From: Pseudomonas graminis
GTDB lineage: Bacteria; Pseudomonadota; Gammaproteobacteria; Pseudomonadales; Pseudomonadaceae
Length of the DNA stretch: 64,000 bases
Assembly (NCBI RefSeq): GCF_013201545.1
Contig: NZ_CP053746.1
Span: 2,445,001-2,509,000, forward strand
Direction: 5' to 3'
The notes under the pieces were generated by a model. The model had not been told where the DNA came from. It did not search any database and worked only from the letters and a program-made list of their open reading frames with translations. Made by a program: the position numbers and the translations under genes. Below are positions 57,040 through 64,000 of this stretch, piece by piece. Every line of letters starts with the position of its first letter. Positions within the stretch are counted from its first letter, which is position 1.

Positions 57040-57744
57040 TCAGACGCTTGTTTCCATTGCCTCGGCGACAGCGCGACGTCGGGCTTTGACAGGCATGGAA
57101 ATCTGCAATTCGGTGAGTTCGTCAAAGCGCGAGAGATCCCGGCGCAGCTCCAGAAAGTAGTCAAGCGCGCCGCCCATACAGATGCTGTAGGCCAGCAGTT
57201 CGACGCCTTCTTCAACGGTGGTTTTCGCCAGCCGCGCGTAGCCGCCCTGAAGGATGCCGTGCCACAGCGAGCCCATGCCGAAGAGTCGCGAGAAGATCAG
57301 CACCAACAAACCGGCCATGATGAAACCGAACGCCGGACGCAGGGAAAAACGGGCGAGCCCGGAGACCACGTCGCGCCACGCGTTCTTGTAACCCAAGGCC
57401 TTATAGACGCATGTGCCAGCGGTGAGCAGCGCAGGCCACAGCCAGAAACTGTGACTGATCGGGTCGAACAGCCCGTCCAGCTCACGGATCAGCATGCAGG
57501 CGAAAAAGCCGCCAATCAGGATGCCGACGCCACGTTGCCCCGGCTGACGCGCCGAAAGCCAGAACAGACCGGCGATGATTGCCAGCATGACTTCCTGGCT
57601 GACCTCGGTGAACGAGGTTTCGAGGATGTCGGTCTTGGCGACGAAGATGTCGATGAACACCATGCCGATACTAAAGAGCGTAAGCGCCAGCATGACGCCA
57701 AATCGCGCCAGTGCTGATTTCACAAGTTGTAGATCGTTATTCAC
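57040..57744 (-). CDS. Integral membrane protein of unknown function
   Basis: 234 residues that I do not recognise. Six hydrophobic segments by eye (about 14-35, 52-66, 73-87, 98-115, 136-156 and a weaker one near 183-195); a charged C-terminal tail (200-234) rich in Arg and Glu is probably cytoplasmic. The segment MVFIDIFVAKTDILETSFTEVSQE follows the first helix. It stands alone between the LacI gene and the divergent MFS gene; nothing in the surroundings hints at a role. ATG at 57744. Confidence 0.75.
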   Translation of the reverse strand: MNNDLQLVKSALARFGVMLALTLFSIGMVFIDIFVAKTDILETSFTEVSQEVMLAIIAGLFWLSARQPGQRGVGILIGGFFACMLIRELDGLFDPISHSFWLWPALLTAGTCVYKALGYKNAWRDVVSGLARFSLRPAFGFIMAGLLVLIFSRLFGMGSLWHGILQGGYARLAKTTVEEGVELLAYSICMGGALDYFLELRRDLSRFDELTELQISMPVKARRRAVAEAMETSV

Positions 57745-58118
57745 ACGTTTTTCACTGTTGAGCCGGTATTAAGGGCGCGACTCTAAAGAACTTTCCCGGG
57801 TTAGCCAAACAGCGGCTTAGTGCACGCTTTTAATTATTCTTCCATTCAGTAAAAGTCTTTTGTTGTCTCCGGTATTGCAGTTTTTTAAATCTGTCGTATT
57901 GGCCTTGATTACCGCCACAGTATGGCCTTGTCGGGGGGCTTATCAGGTAGAAGAGGCGAGAGGCGCGCAAAGTCAAAGTGTTTAACATGATGATGAATAT
58001 GTTCACGTATTCGTCAAAACTGCCTGAGCACAAGCCTCCGACGGCGCTCGCAGGTCTACCTTGCCTGATCGGTATCAGCGACACTGCGTGTCTTGTTCAT
58101 ACAGTGCCCGGAGCGCTC
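57745..58118. other. AT-rich divergent gap
   Basis: 374 bp between the membrane protein and MFS genes, lower in GC than the surroundings, especially 57830-57920. Rightward in-frame codons extend from 57978 into the MFS gene but lack a ribosome site and resemble no MFS N-terminus. It presumably holds both promoters; I could not assign boxes. Confidence 0.5.
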
Positions 58119-59324
58119 ATGTCCCTGCCTGCTTCAACTTCATCGCGCGACTTCATCTTCGCCGCCTGCGCTTTGCTCATCGCCATGGTCGGCACCACGC
58201 TGCCCACGCCGCTGTATGCCCTCTATCAACAACGCCTCGGCTTCGACGCAAGCTGGCTGACCATCATTTTCTCAATCTACGCAGCGGGCGTGATCGCAGC
58301 GTTGCTGGCGGTCGGGAGTTGGTCCGATCAACTGGGGCGCAAGCCGCTGTTGCTGGCAGGGCTGGCAATGGGGGCGATTAGCGCGGTTATCTTTCTGTTC
58401 AGCGATTCGATTGGCGGCCTGCTGATCGGACGGCTTTTCTCCGGTTTCAGCGCGGGCATCATGACCGGCACGGCAACGGTTGCTGTCATCGAACTGGCTC
58501 CCAAGACCTGGAAAAATGCCACGCTGGTGGCCACGGCCGCCAATATGTTCGGCCTCGGCATCGGGCCTTTGCTGGCCGGCTTTACCTCGCAGTTTCTGCC
58601 GGATGCGCTGCATCTGGTGTTCTACGTGCACCTGGTAATGCTGGTGCTGGCGACTGTCGGTATCGCCCTGATTCGGGAGACCGTGCAGCGCCCGCACACG
58701 CTGAAACTGGGTATTCAGAAGCCTTCCGTTCCGGCGTCCGTGCGCAGCGTGTTTATCTCCGCTTCCATCGCCGGGCTGGCGGGTTTCAGCGTGGCGGGAC
58801 TGTTCACCAGCATGGTCCCGTCGGTGATGATCCACATCATGCACGAGCAAGGCGGGTTGTTGATCGGCGCCGTGATCGGGTTGTTTTTCGTTGCGTCGAT
58901 CATCGGCCAGGCGTTGCTGCAGGTGCTGCCGAAGGACCGGCACATGACCCTCGGCTGCGTCGGGCTGATTGTCGGGATGATCTGTCTGGGGCTGAGCATT
59001 GCCACGTCGCAGTTGGGGCTATTGATCGCCGCGGGGCTGGTGGCAGGCGTTGGCCAGGGCATGATCCTGCGCGCCGGCATGGGTGCGGTCACCGCCAGCA
59101 GCCCGACTGATCAGAAGGCAGGGGTCACGTCTGCCTTCTTCGTGGTGCTTTACGTGTCGATCTCGGTGCCGGTGGTGGCGGTTGGTTTCAGCGTGCGGGT
59201 GTTTGGCCTGGAGCATGTGGGCGAGTTCTTCGCCTCGCTGGTGGCCGTCGTCGCGTTGTTGGCGATGATCAGCATGAAACGCGTGCAATCGAAGCAGGCC
59301 GCCCTGTCGGCGCCGGGGAGCTGA
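58119..59324 (+). CDS. MFS transporter
   Basis: 401 residues with about twelve membrane helices. The loop 2-3 motif GSWSDQLGRKPLLLAG is the MFS motif A, and LIGRLFSGFSAGIMTGTATVAVIEL is typical of drug/sugar efflux-type members. The substrate is unknown. I start at ATG 58119 (MSLPASTSSRD), with GGAG 7 bases upstream; the longer frame from 57978 is not supported. The phosphoesterase gene begins 3 bp later, so they form an operon. Confidence 0.88.
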   Translation: MSLPASTSSRDFIFAACALLIAMVGTTLPTPLYALYQQRLGFDASWLTIIFSIYAAGVIAALLAVGSWSDQLGRKPLLLAGLAMGAISAVIFLFSDSIGGLLIGRLFSGFSAGIMTGTATVAVIELAPKTWKNATLVATAANMFGLGIGPLLAGFTSQFLPDALHLVFYVHLVMLVLATVGIALIRETVQRPHTLKLGIQKPSVPASVRSVFISASIAGLAGFSVAGLFTSMVPSVMIHIMHEQGGLLIGAVIGLFFVASIIGQALLQVLPKDRHMTLGCVGLIVGMICLGLSIATSQLGLLIAAGLVAGVGQGMILRAGMGAVTASSPTDQKAGVTSAFFVVLYVSISVPVVAVGFSVRVFGLEHVGEFFASLVAVVALLAMISMKRVQSKQAALSAPGS

Positions 59325-59327
59325 AGA

Positions 59328-59795
59328 ATGAGCGTAAAAGTCGGCTTGATCTCGGATACCCACGGTCTGCTGCGCCCTCAGGCACTGGAGGCGTTGCAGG
59401 GCTGCGATTACCTGATCCACGGCGGCGACATCGGCAAGCCGGAAATCCTCGACGCATTGAAAACCATCGCGCCACTGACGGTGGTACGAGGCAATAACGA
59501 TACCGATGATGCCTGGGCTCGCGACGTGCCTCATCAAGCGGTTTTGCGTATCGGTGATGTCGCGATTTACACCACGCACATACTGGCCGATGTGCCGGCC
59601 TCTTTACCGGACGGGGTGCGAGTGGTGGTCACCGGGCACTCCCATCGGCCTGTGCAGCAGACGCGCGATGGCGTGCTGTTCATTAACCCGGGCAGCGCCG
59701 GACCGCGACGGTTCAAATTGCCGATCACGGTGGGCATGCTGCACATCGAGGGTGATCAAGTGCGCGGTGAGTTAATTGAGCTGGCGCTTAAATAA
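59328..59795 (+). CDS. YfcE/MJ0936-type metallophosphoesterase
   Basis: 155 residues. All metal-binding motifs are present: DTH (Asp10, His12), GGD (Asp34), GNND (Asn56/57) and GHSH near residue 103, plus INPGSAGPRR at the end. Proteins of this group cleave phosphodiesters in vitro; physiological substrates are unknown. ATG at 59328 is 3 bp after the MFS stop. A REPIN follows the gene. Confidence 0.92.
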   Translation: MSVKVGLISDTHGLLRPQALEALQGCDYLIHGGDIGKPEILDALKTIAPLTVVRGNNDTDDAWARDVPHQAVLRIGDVAIYTTHILADVPASLPDGVRVVVTGHSHRPVQQTRDGVLFINPGSAGPRRFKLPITVGMLHIEGDQVRGELIELALK

Positions 59796-59832
59796 GCCCG
59801 GCGTTTCCTGGCACCGCTTCTGCCGACAGGCT

Positions 59833-59917
59833 TAGGAGCGCGCTTGCCCGCGAACGCAATCGGTCAGTGACGAATCGATTGCCTGACACGCCGCGTTCGC
59901 CAGCAAGCCGGCTCCTA
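59833..59917. repeat. REPIN-like inverted pair, 85 bp
   Basis: TAGGAGCGCGCTTGCCCGCG and its imperfect complement (CCAGCAAGCCGGCTCCTA) enclose ATCGGTCAGTGACGAATCGAT. It lies between the convergent phosphoesterase and binding-protein genes. Confidence 0.8.
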
Positions 59918-59933
59918 CATAGTTGATTGCGCG

Positions 59934-60725
59934 CTACTTCGCGATCGGGTCCAGACCGCTGGCTTTAATCGCCGGTGCAGCTGCGGTTGAGCTCAGAAAC
60001 TCCAGAAACTGTTTCGCCTGTTCAGGGTGTTTGCTCTGGGTTACGACGCCCGCCGAGTAGAGGGTCATCTGCTGCGCCTGGTCGGGGATCAGACCGATGA
60101 TGTCGATGCCGTCTACCGGCTTTAGCTCGCTCAACTGTTGAAAGCCGATCTCGGCGTCTCCGCCTGCGACGACTTCTCCGACAGGCTGGGCGGGGATCAT
60201 GCGGCTTTTGCTCTGAATCCGGTCGGCGATGTGCATCTGGCTAAACAGCACGCGAGACAGGTACACGCCGCTGGCGCTGTCCGAATAGGCGATGCTTTTG
60301 GCGTCCAGCAGGGTCTGCTTGAAGGCTTCCATGGTGCTGATGTCAGGGTGCGGCGCGCCATGGCGCACGGCCATGGCGATGTAGGACTTGCCCAGATCGA
60401 CGCGGGTTTTCGGATCGACCTTGCCGTCCTTGATCAACTTGTCCAGCGCCGCACCCACCATCAGCACCACGTCGGCCGGCTCGTGGCGGGCCAGTCGGTT
60501 GGGAATCGCCTGGGGCGTCGCGCCCATTGAAGGCGCCACTTCACCCTGCAGCTTCACGCCGGCCCGCTGTTCGTAATCGGGGGCTACAGCTTTGAACGCA
60601 CCCATGATCCCGCCGGAACTCAGGACGATCAGTTGAACAGGGGCAGGTGCCGTAGCGGCATGGGAAAAAGCGACTGGAACGAGGGAAAGGGCGGCACTGA
60701 GGAGGTAAGGCAACATTCTTTTCAT
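59934..60725 (-). CDS. ModA-like periplasmic binding protein, orphan
   Basis: 263 residues. Signal peptide ending SHA (about residue 23), then a type II extracellular binding fold of the ModA/SBP_bac_11 group: QLIVLSSGGIMGAFKAVAPDY, ADVVLMVGAALDKL, AYSDSASGVYLSRVL and GDAEIGFQQLSEL. ModA binds molybdate; this diverged member lacks adjacent permease or ATPase genes, so its ligand may be another oxyanion or organic acid. ATG at 60725. The next gene on that strand is the chemoreceptor, which raises the idea of a sensory role. Confidence 0.82.
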   Translation of the reverse strand: MKRMLPYLLSAALSLVPVAFSHAATAPAPVQLIVLSSGGIMGAFKAVAPDYEQRAGVKLQGEVAPSMGATPQAIPNRLARHEPADVVLMVGAALDKLIKDGKVDPKTRVDLGKSYIAMAVRHGAPHPDISTMEAFKQTLLDAKSIAYSDSASGVYLSRVLFSQMHIADRIQSKSRMIPAQPVGEVVAGGDAEIGFQQLSELKPVDGIDIIGLIPDQAQQMTLYSAGVVTQSKHPEQAKQFLEFLSSTAAAPAIKASGLDPIAK

Positions 60726-60898
60726 GGAGATAAACCCGGCGTTGGAGATGAATATGACGAAATAAAACAGCGCGGGCAGTATGTGGCAATTGTGGGATCA
60801 GTAAATCCCTTTCTTGCCGATGCGCTTGCGCTTTTCGTCTTCAAACCCATGCACCGCCTGCGTCGAGCGGCTTTTCGCCCGACGCAGATAAAGCGGGT

Positions 60899-62821
60899 TT
60901 ACACCTTGAAGTGACTGACCAGCATTTGCAGCTGATTGCCCAGCCGTGCGAGTTCGACGCTGGACGCGGCGGTTTCTTCGCTGGCCGCGGCCGTCTGTTC
61001 AGACACGTCGCGCACGTTCACGATGCTGCGGCTGATCTCTTCGGCCACCGAGCTCTGCTGCTCCGCGGCAGCGGCGATCTGCTGGTTCATGGCCTGAATG
61101 TTCGACACTGTCTGGGTAATGCTTTCCAGCGAAGTACCGGCCTTGCGGGTCAGGGCAACGGAGCTGTCCGTCAGGTTGCGGCTGCTGAGCATGATCTCCG
61201 AAACCTGGCGTGTGCCGTTCTGCAGCGCGGCGACCAGTCCTTCGATCTCCTCGGTCGATTGCTGAGTGCGTTGCGCCAGGCCACGCACTTCATCGGCGAC
61301 CACGGCAAAACCGCGACCGGCTTCACCCGCACGCGCGGCCTCGATGGCCGCGTTGAGGGCCAGCAGATTGGTCTGCTCGGCGACGGCCTTGATCACGTCC
61401 ATGACCTTGCCGATCTTGTCGCTTTCCTGTTCCAGCACGGACATCGCGTCAGTGGAACGAACCACTTCGCTGGCCAGCTTCTCGATTTGTGTGATCGCTT
61501 CACCCACTACTTTGTCGCCTTCCCGTGCCTGCTTGTCAGCGGCAGAGGCAGCGACCGAGGCCTGCTCGGCGTTGCGCGCCACCTCGTGAACGGTGGCTGA
61601 CATTTCGTGCATCGCGGTGGCGACCTGGTCGGTTTCCACTTTCTGGCTGTTGACCCCGGCGCTGGTCTGTTCAGTCACGGCCGACAGTTCTTCAGCGGCA
61701 CTGGCGATCTGCGTGACGCTATCACGGATGCCGCCGATCAGTTCGCGCAGCGTGGCGCCCATGCGCTGGATACCCATCTGCAAGACACCCAGTTCATCTT
61801 TGCGAGTCACGACCATGTCGTGGGACAAATCGCCAGAGGCAATGCGATCAACGACGGCCAGGGTCTGCTGAAGCGGACGGGTGATCTGACGGGTGATGAT
61901 GATCGCCGCCAGTGTGCCGAGAATCAGCGCAAGCAGCGTGCCGGCCAACTGCAGCGTACGGGCTTGCTGGCTGTCGGCCTGCCCCAGGGTGATCTGCAAG
62001 TCATTCAACTGCTGCGCCAGTTTGATGATGGCGCTCTGCTCTTCGGTCATCTCGGTGCGCGCGGCGTTGATGTTGTCGACCGCGACCTTGAAGCCCTGCA
62101 CCGAGGTGCGATACCCCTGCAGTGCCCCTTCCAGTTGCTTCAGACGCTCGGCCTGAGTACCGCCGAACATGGCGTTCAGCGGAGCGAGACCGTCGATGGC
62201 GCTGGTCAACTGACGCGTCGCCGTGTTTTCCGTCTTGGCAGAAACATTGGCGGTGTAGCCGCGCACTTCGTAGCGCACCAGCATCACGTCCTCTTTGGCT
62301 TTGATCACCGCCTCGTACTGCTCGAAACGACGTTCGTCAGTCGGCTCAAGTTTCATCACATCGTCGTTGATCGCAGCGATCAGGTCCGCCGCTTTCACCG
62401 CGTCGACACCCATGTCGGCGCGAACCTTGGCGCTCGCCTGATAGGCCTCGCGCATCTTGTTCAGCGACGACTGATACGCACTGATCTGCTCACCCATCGC
62501 CTTGATGGGCGGGACGTTCAGTGGGTGAGTGAAGGTGCTCTGCAGGAATTGCTGCTGCGCCTTGAAGCCGTCAAGCGCGGTCTGCACAGTCTGCGCTGCG
62601 GTTTCGTCGCCATTGCTGAGCATGTACTGCAGGCGTGATACCCGCAGGTCTGTCAGCTTCTGGCCAAGCTTGTTGATGTCGGCAACGCGGTCGCTGCGGT
62701 AGGTCATGTTGCCGAGGCTGTTCCAGCCCACGACGGCCAGCAGGGCGGTCAATACAAGCACCACGCCAAAGCCGAGGGCCAACTTCACGTTGACGCTGAT
62801 GTTTGCAAACCAGCTGTTCAT
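60899..62821 (-). CDS. Methyl-accepting chemotaxis protein with HBM sensor domain
   Basis: 640 residues. TM1 at about 13-33, a long all-helical periplasmic domain (34-287, about 250 residues, size and pattern of the helical bimodular HBM sensor), TM2 at 288-310, HAMP (about 311-365) and the signalling domain with the hairpin tip [19 protein letters not shown]. The opening [19 protein letters not shown] is very close to McpS of P. putida, which senses TCA-cycle acids through an HBM domain. Start ATG at 62821, with GGAGAAATGG upstream. No C-terminal methyltransferase-tethering pentapeptide is seen. Confidence 0.9.
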   Translation of the reverse strand: MNSWFANISVNVKLALGFGVVLVLTALLAVVGWNSLGNMTYRSDRVADINKLGQKLTDLRVSRLQYMLSNGDETAAQTVQTALDGFKAQQQFLQSTFTHPLNVPPIKAMGEQISAYQSSLNKMREAYQASAKVRADMGVDAVKAADLIAAINDDVMKLEPTDERRFEQYEAVIKAKEDVMLVRYEVRGYTANVSAKTENTATRQLTSAIDGLAPLNAMFGGTQAERLKQLEGALQGYRTSVQGFKVAVDNINAARTEMTEEQSAIIKLAQQLNDLQITLGQADSQQARTLQLAGTLLALILGTLAAIIITRQITRPLQQTLAVVDRIASGDLSHDMVVTRKDELGVLQMGIQRMGATLRELIGGIRDSVTQIASAAEELSAVTEQTSAGVNSQKVETDQVATAMHEMSATVHEVARNAEQASVAASAADKQAREGDKVVGEAITQIEKLASEVVRSTDAMSVLEQESDKIGKVMDVIKAVAEQTNLLALNAAIEAARAGEAGRGFAVVADEVRGLAQRTQQSTEEIEGLVAALQNGTRQVSEIMLSSRNLTDSSVALTRKAGTSLESITQTVSNIQAMNQQIAAAAEQQSSVAEEISRSIVNVRDVSEQTAAASEETAASSVELARLGNQLQMLVSHFKV

Positions 62822-63016
62822 TCCATTTCTCCAGAATCCGTAAATATTTGAAATCGTCAGCTGGAGGGTTTTTGTTATGGAAACCAGCACAACATTCATG
62901 TGTACGAATGCATCGGCAGGCTGGGGAGAATCTGAAACCGATATCAGAATTGTCCGACAGTCGTGTGAGAGGAGAGGTACAGGCAGTAGAAAAAACGCGT
63001 GGCCCAGAAACAATCA

Positions 63017-63036
63017 AGCCCGGCAATGGCCGGGCT
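63017..63036 (-). terminator. Hairpin after the repeat-protein gene
   Basis: AGCCCGGC-AATG-GCCGGGCT, a perfect 8-bp stem 21 bp beyond the stop of the leftward repeat-protein gene, followed on that strand by a weak T-rich run. Confidence 0.65.
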
Positions 63037-63057
63037 GGGGAAGGAGCGGGGTGTCGA

Positions 63058-63678
63058 TCAGCTCAGGCGGCTGGCACCTACGTGGTCTGCACCGTCAGCG
63101 GCAATACGACCCAGTTGGGTGTGCGACGAACCGTTTTCAGCAACACGGTTTGCACCGACGCGATCAGCACCATCAGCAGCAACACGGTTTGCACCGACGC
63201 GATCAGCACCATCAGCAGCAACACGGTTTGCACCGACGCGATCAGCACCATCAGCAGCGACACGGTTTGCACCGACGCGATCAGTACCATCAGCAGCGAC
63301 ACGGTTTGCACCAACGCGATCAGCGCCGTCGGCAGCGACACGGTTTGCACCAACGCGATCAGCGCCGTCGGCAGCAACACGGTTTGCACCAACGCGATCA
63401 GCGCCGTCGGCAGCGACACGGTTTGCACCAACGCGATCAGCGCCGTCGGCAGCAACACGGTTTGCACCAACGCGATCAGCACCGTCGGCAGCGACACGGT
63501 TTGCACCAACGCGATCAGCACCATCAGCAGCAACGCGATTGACGTTGGTGTGGGAAGCACCGTTTTCAGCCACGATCGGTGCGTTTGCAATTGGGCTTGA
63601 GTCAGCAGCGGGCAGGGCGAACGCGCTGGTTGCCAGTACAGAGAAGGCCAGGCCAAGGATCAGTGTGTTGGTTTTCAT
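63058..63678 (-). CDS. Secreted tandem-repeat protein (13-residue repeats)
   Basis: 206 residues. A Sec signal peptide (MKTNTLILGLAFSVLATSAFA) precedes a short linker and ten near-identical 13-residue units with pattern RVAADGADRVGAN. The array is bracketed by two related modules, VAENGASHT before and VAENGSSHT after, and ends ADHVGASRLS. Start ATG at 63678 with GGAG upstream. Most base changes between units are synonymous in this frame (one Ala to Thr only), which argues that this is the coding strand although the + strand is open too. I recall similar small secreted pseudomonad proteins labelled phage infection protein, but the function is unknown. Confidence 0.8.
   Translation of the reverse strand: MKTNTLILGLAFSVLATSAFALPAADSSPIANAPIVAENGASHTNVNRVAADGADRVGANRVAADGADRVGANRVAADGADRVGANRVAADGADRVGANRVAADGADRVGANRVAADGADRVGANRVAADGTDRVGANRVAADGADRVGANRVAADGADRVGANRVAADGADRVGANRVAENGSSHTQLGRIAADGADHVGASRLS
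63143..63532. repeat. 39-bp tandem repeat, 10 copies
   Basis: Copies start at 63143, 63182, 63221, 63260, 63299, 63338, 63377, 63416, 63455 and 63494, each opening ACACGGTTTGCACC. There are two sub-types: the left group (four copies) with GACG and ACCATCA, the middle group with AACG and GCCGTCG. Unit length is a multiple of three, so copy-number change keeps the reading frame of the secreted protein. Confidence 0.97.
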
Positions 63679-64000
63679 GAGGGTTGCTCCAGTACGTTTG
63701 AGTGGGTAACTCGGTATGGAGTTGATGTTACTCGCCGCAAAATTAATCAGAACTCAATACGAGTGGTAGCGAACATCGTCGGCGTTGATAGTTGACCCGC
63801 GGGCGGCTCATCTCGCTGCCAGGGCTGTTGACCTCCACGTAGCCCGGTGGCGAAAGCTGGCAACAAAACATTGACGGGCGTCGCTCATGCAGCGACCTCT
63901 CATCCTCAGCGTGACTCATGGGTCACCTACGCCAAACGCTGGCGTCAAACTTTGCGCCGTCGTTTGTATCGGACATGAAATATTTCAACTGTCGATAACT
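63679..64000. other. Right-edge region, no gene recognised
   Basis: 322 bp upstream of the repeat-protein gene. It contains an imperfect palindrome GTGACTCATGGGTCAC at 63911-63926. Short frames reach the edge on both strands, but none is recognisable. The promoter of the repeat-protein gene should be here. Confidence 0.5.

Noticed and set aside
57978..58118. 47-residue N-terminal extension of the MFS protein
   Set aside because: No ribosome site before it, and the extension does not look like a transporter N-terminus; ATG 58119 has GGAG at the right spacing.
63143..63532. CRISPR array
   Set aside because: The 39-bp units are contiguous with no unique spacers and lie in a coding frame; no cas genes in the window.
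62803..63600. Rightward frames of 221-265 codons through the tandem repeat
   Set aside because: A 39-bp unit keeps several frames open. Only the leftward frame has a signal peptide, ribosome site and synonymous-change pattern.

Overview
This 64 kb window looks like a Pseudomonas chromosome. I infer the fluorescens/syringae side of the genus from gene order, protein sequences recognised by eye and the REP-type repeats; no database search was possible. It splits into a conserved housekeeping left part (1-41.1 kb) and an accessory carbohydrate and sensory right part (41.1-64 kb).

Left part. An L/D-lactate utilisation operon (lldP-lldD-dld, leftward; dld runs off the left edge) diverges from its GntR-type regulator lldR over a perfect 31-bp palindrome. 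Next come smpB, an NSS-family sodium symporter, ratA-ratB, and the divergent pair bamE/fur. recN follows with a LexA box. The chaperone genes grpE-dnaK-dnaJ carry two near-consensus sigma-32 promoters. Then come dapB, carA-carB-greA, yhbY, rlmE-ftsH-folP-glmM-tpiA-secG, tRNA-Leu(GAG), tRNA-fMet, and the translation cluster rimP-nusA-infB-rbfA-truB-rpsO-pnp. After pnp lie a secreted BON-domain protein behind a sigma-54 promoter, and a two-gene signalling unit: a response regulator fused to a CheC-like domain, and a PAS-GGDEF diguanylate cyclase.

Right part. A leftward uronic acid module holds uronate dehydrogenase, an SMP-30 type lactonase, a three-part TRAP transporter and, separately promoted, an OprD-family porin. 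Uronate would enter by porin and TRAP transporter, be oxidised to an aldarolactone and hydrolysed to an aldarate; later enzymes and a dedicated regulator are not in the window. A rightward module then encodes a ribose-type ABC transporter, a zinc-dependent polyol dehydrogenase, an FGGY kinase and an SDR resembling L-xylulose reductase, with a convergent LacI regulator; this fits uptake and oxidation of a polyol followed by ketose phosphorylation, substrate unknown. The end holds a membrane protein of unknown function, an MFS transporter with a small phosphoesterase, an orphan ModA-like binding protein, an HBM-type chemoreceptor, and a secreted protein built from ten 13-residue repeats.

REP/REPIN-like inverted repeats are nearly confined to the right part and lie only between genes. 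The least explained items are the tandem-repeat secreted protein, the response regulator-CheC/cyclase pair, the polyol module, and short leader-like ORFs upstream of carA and of the porin.
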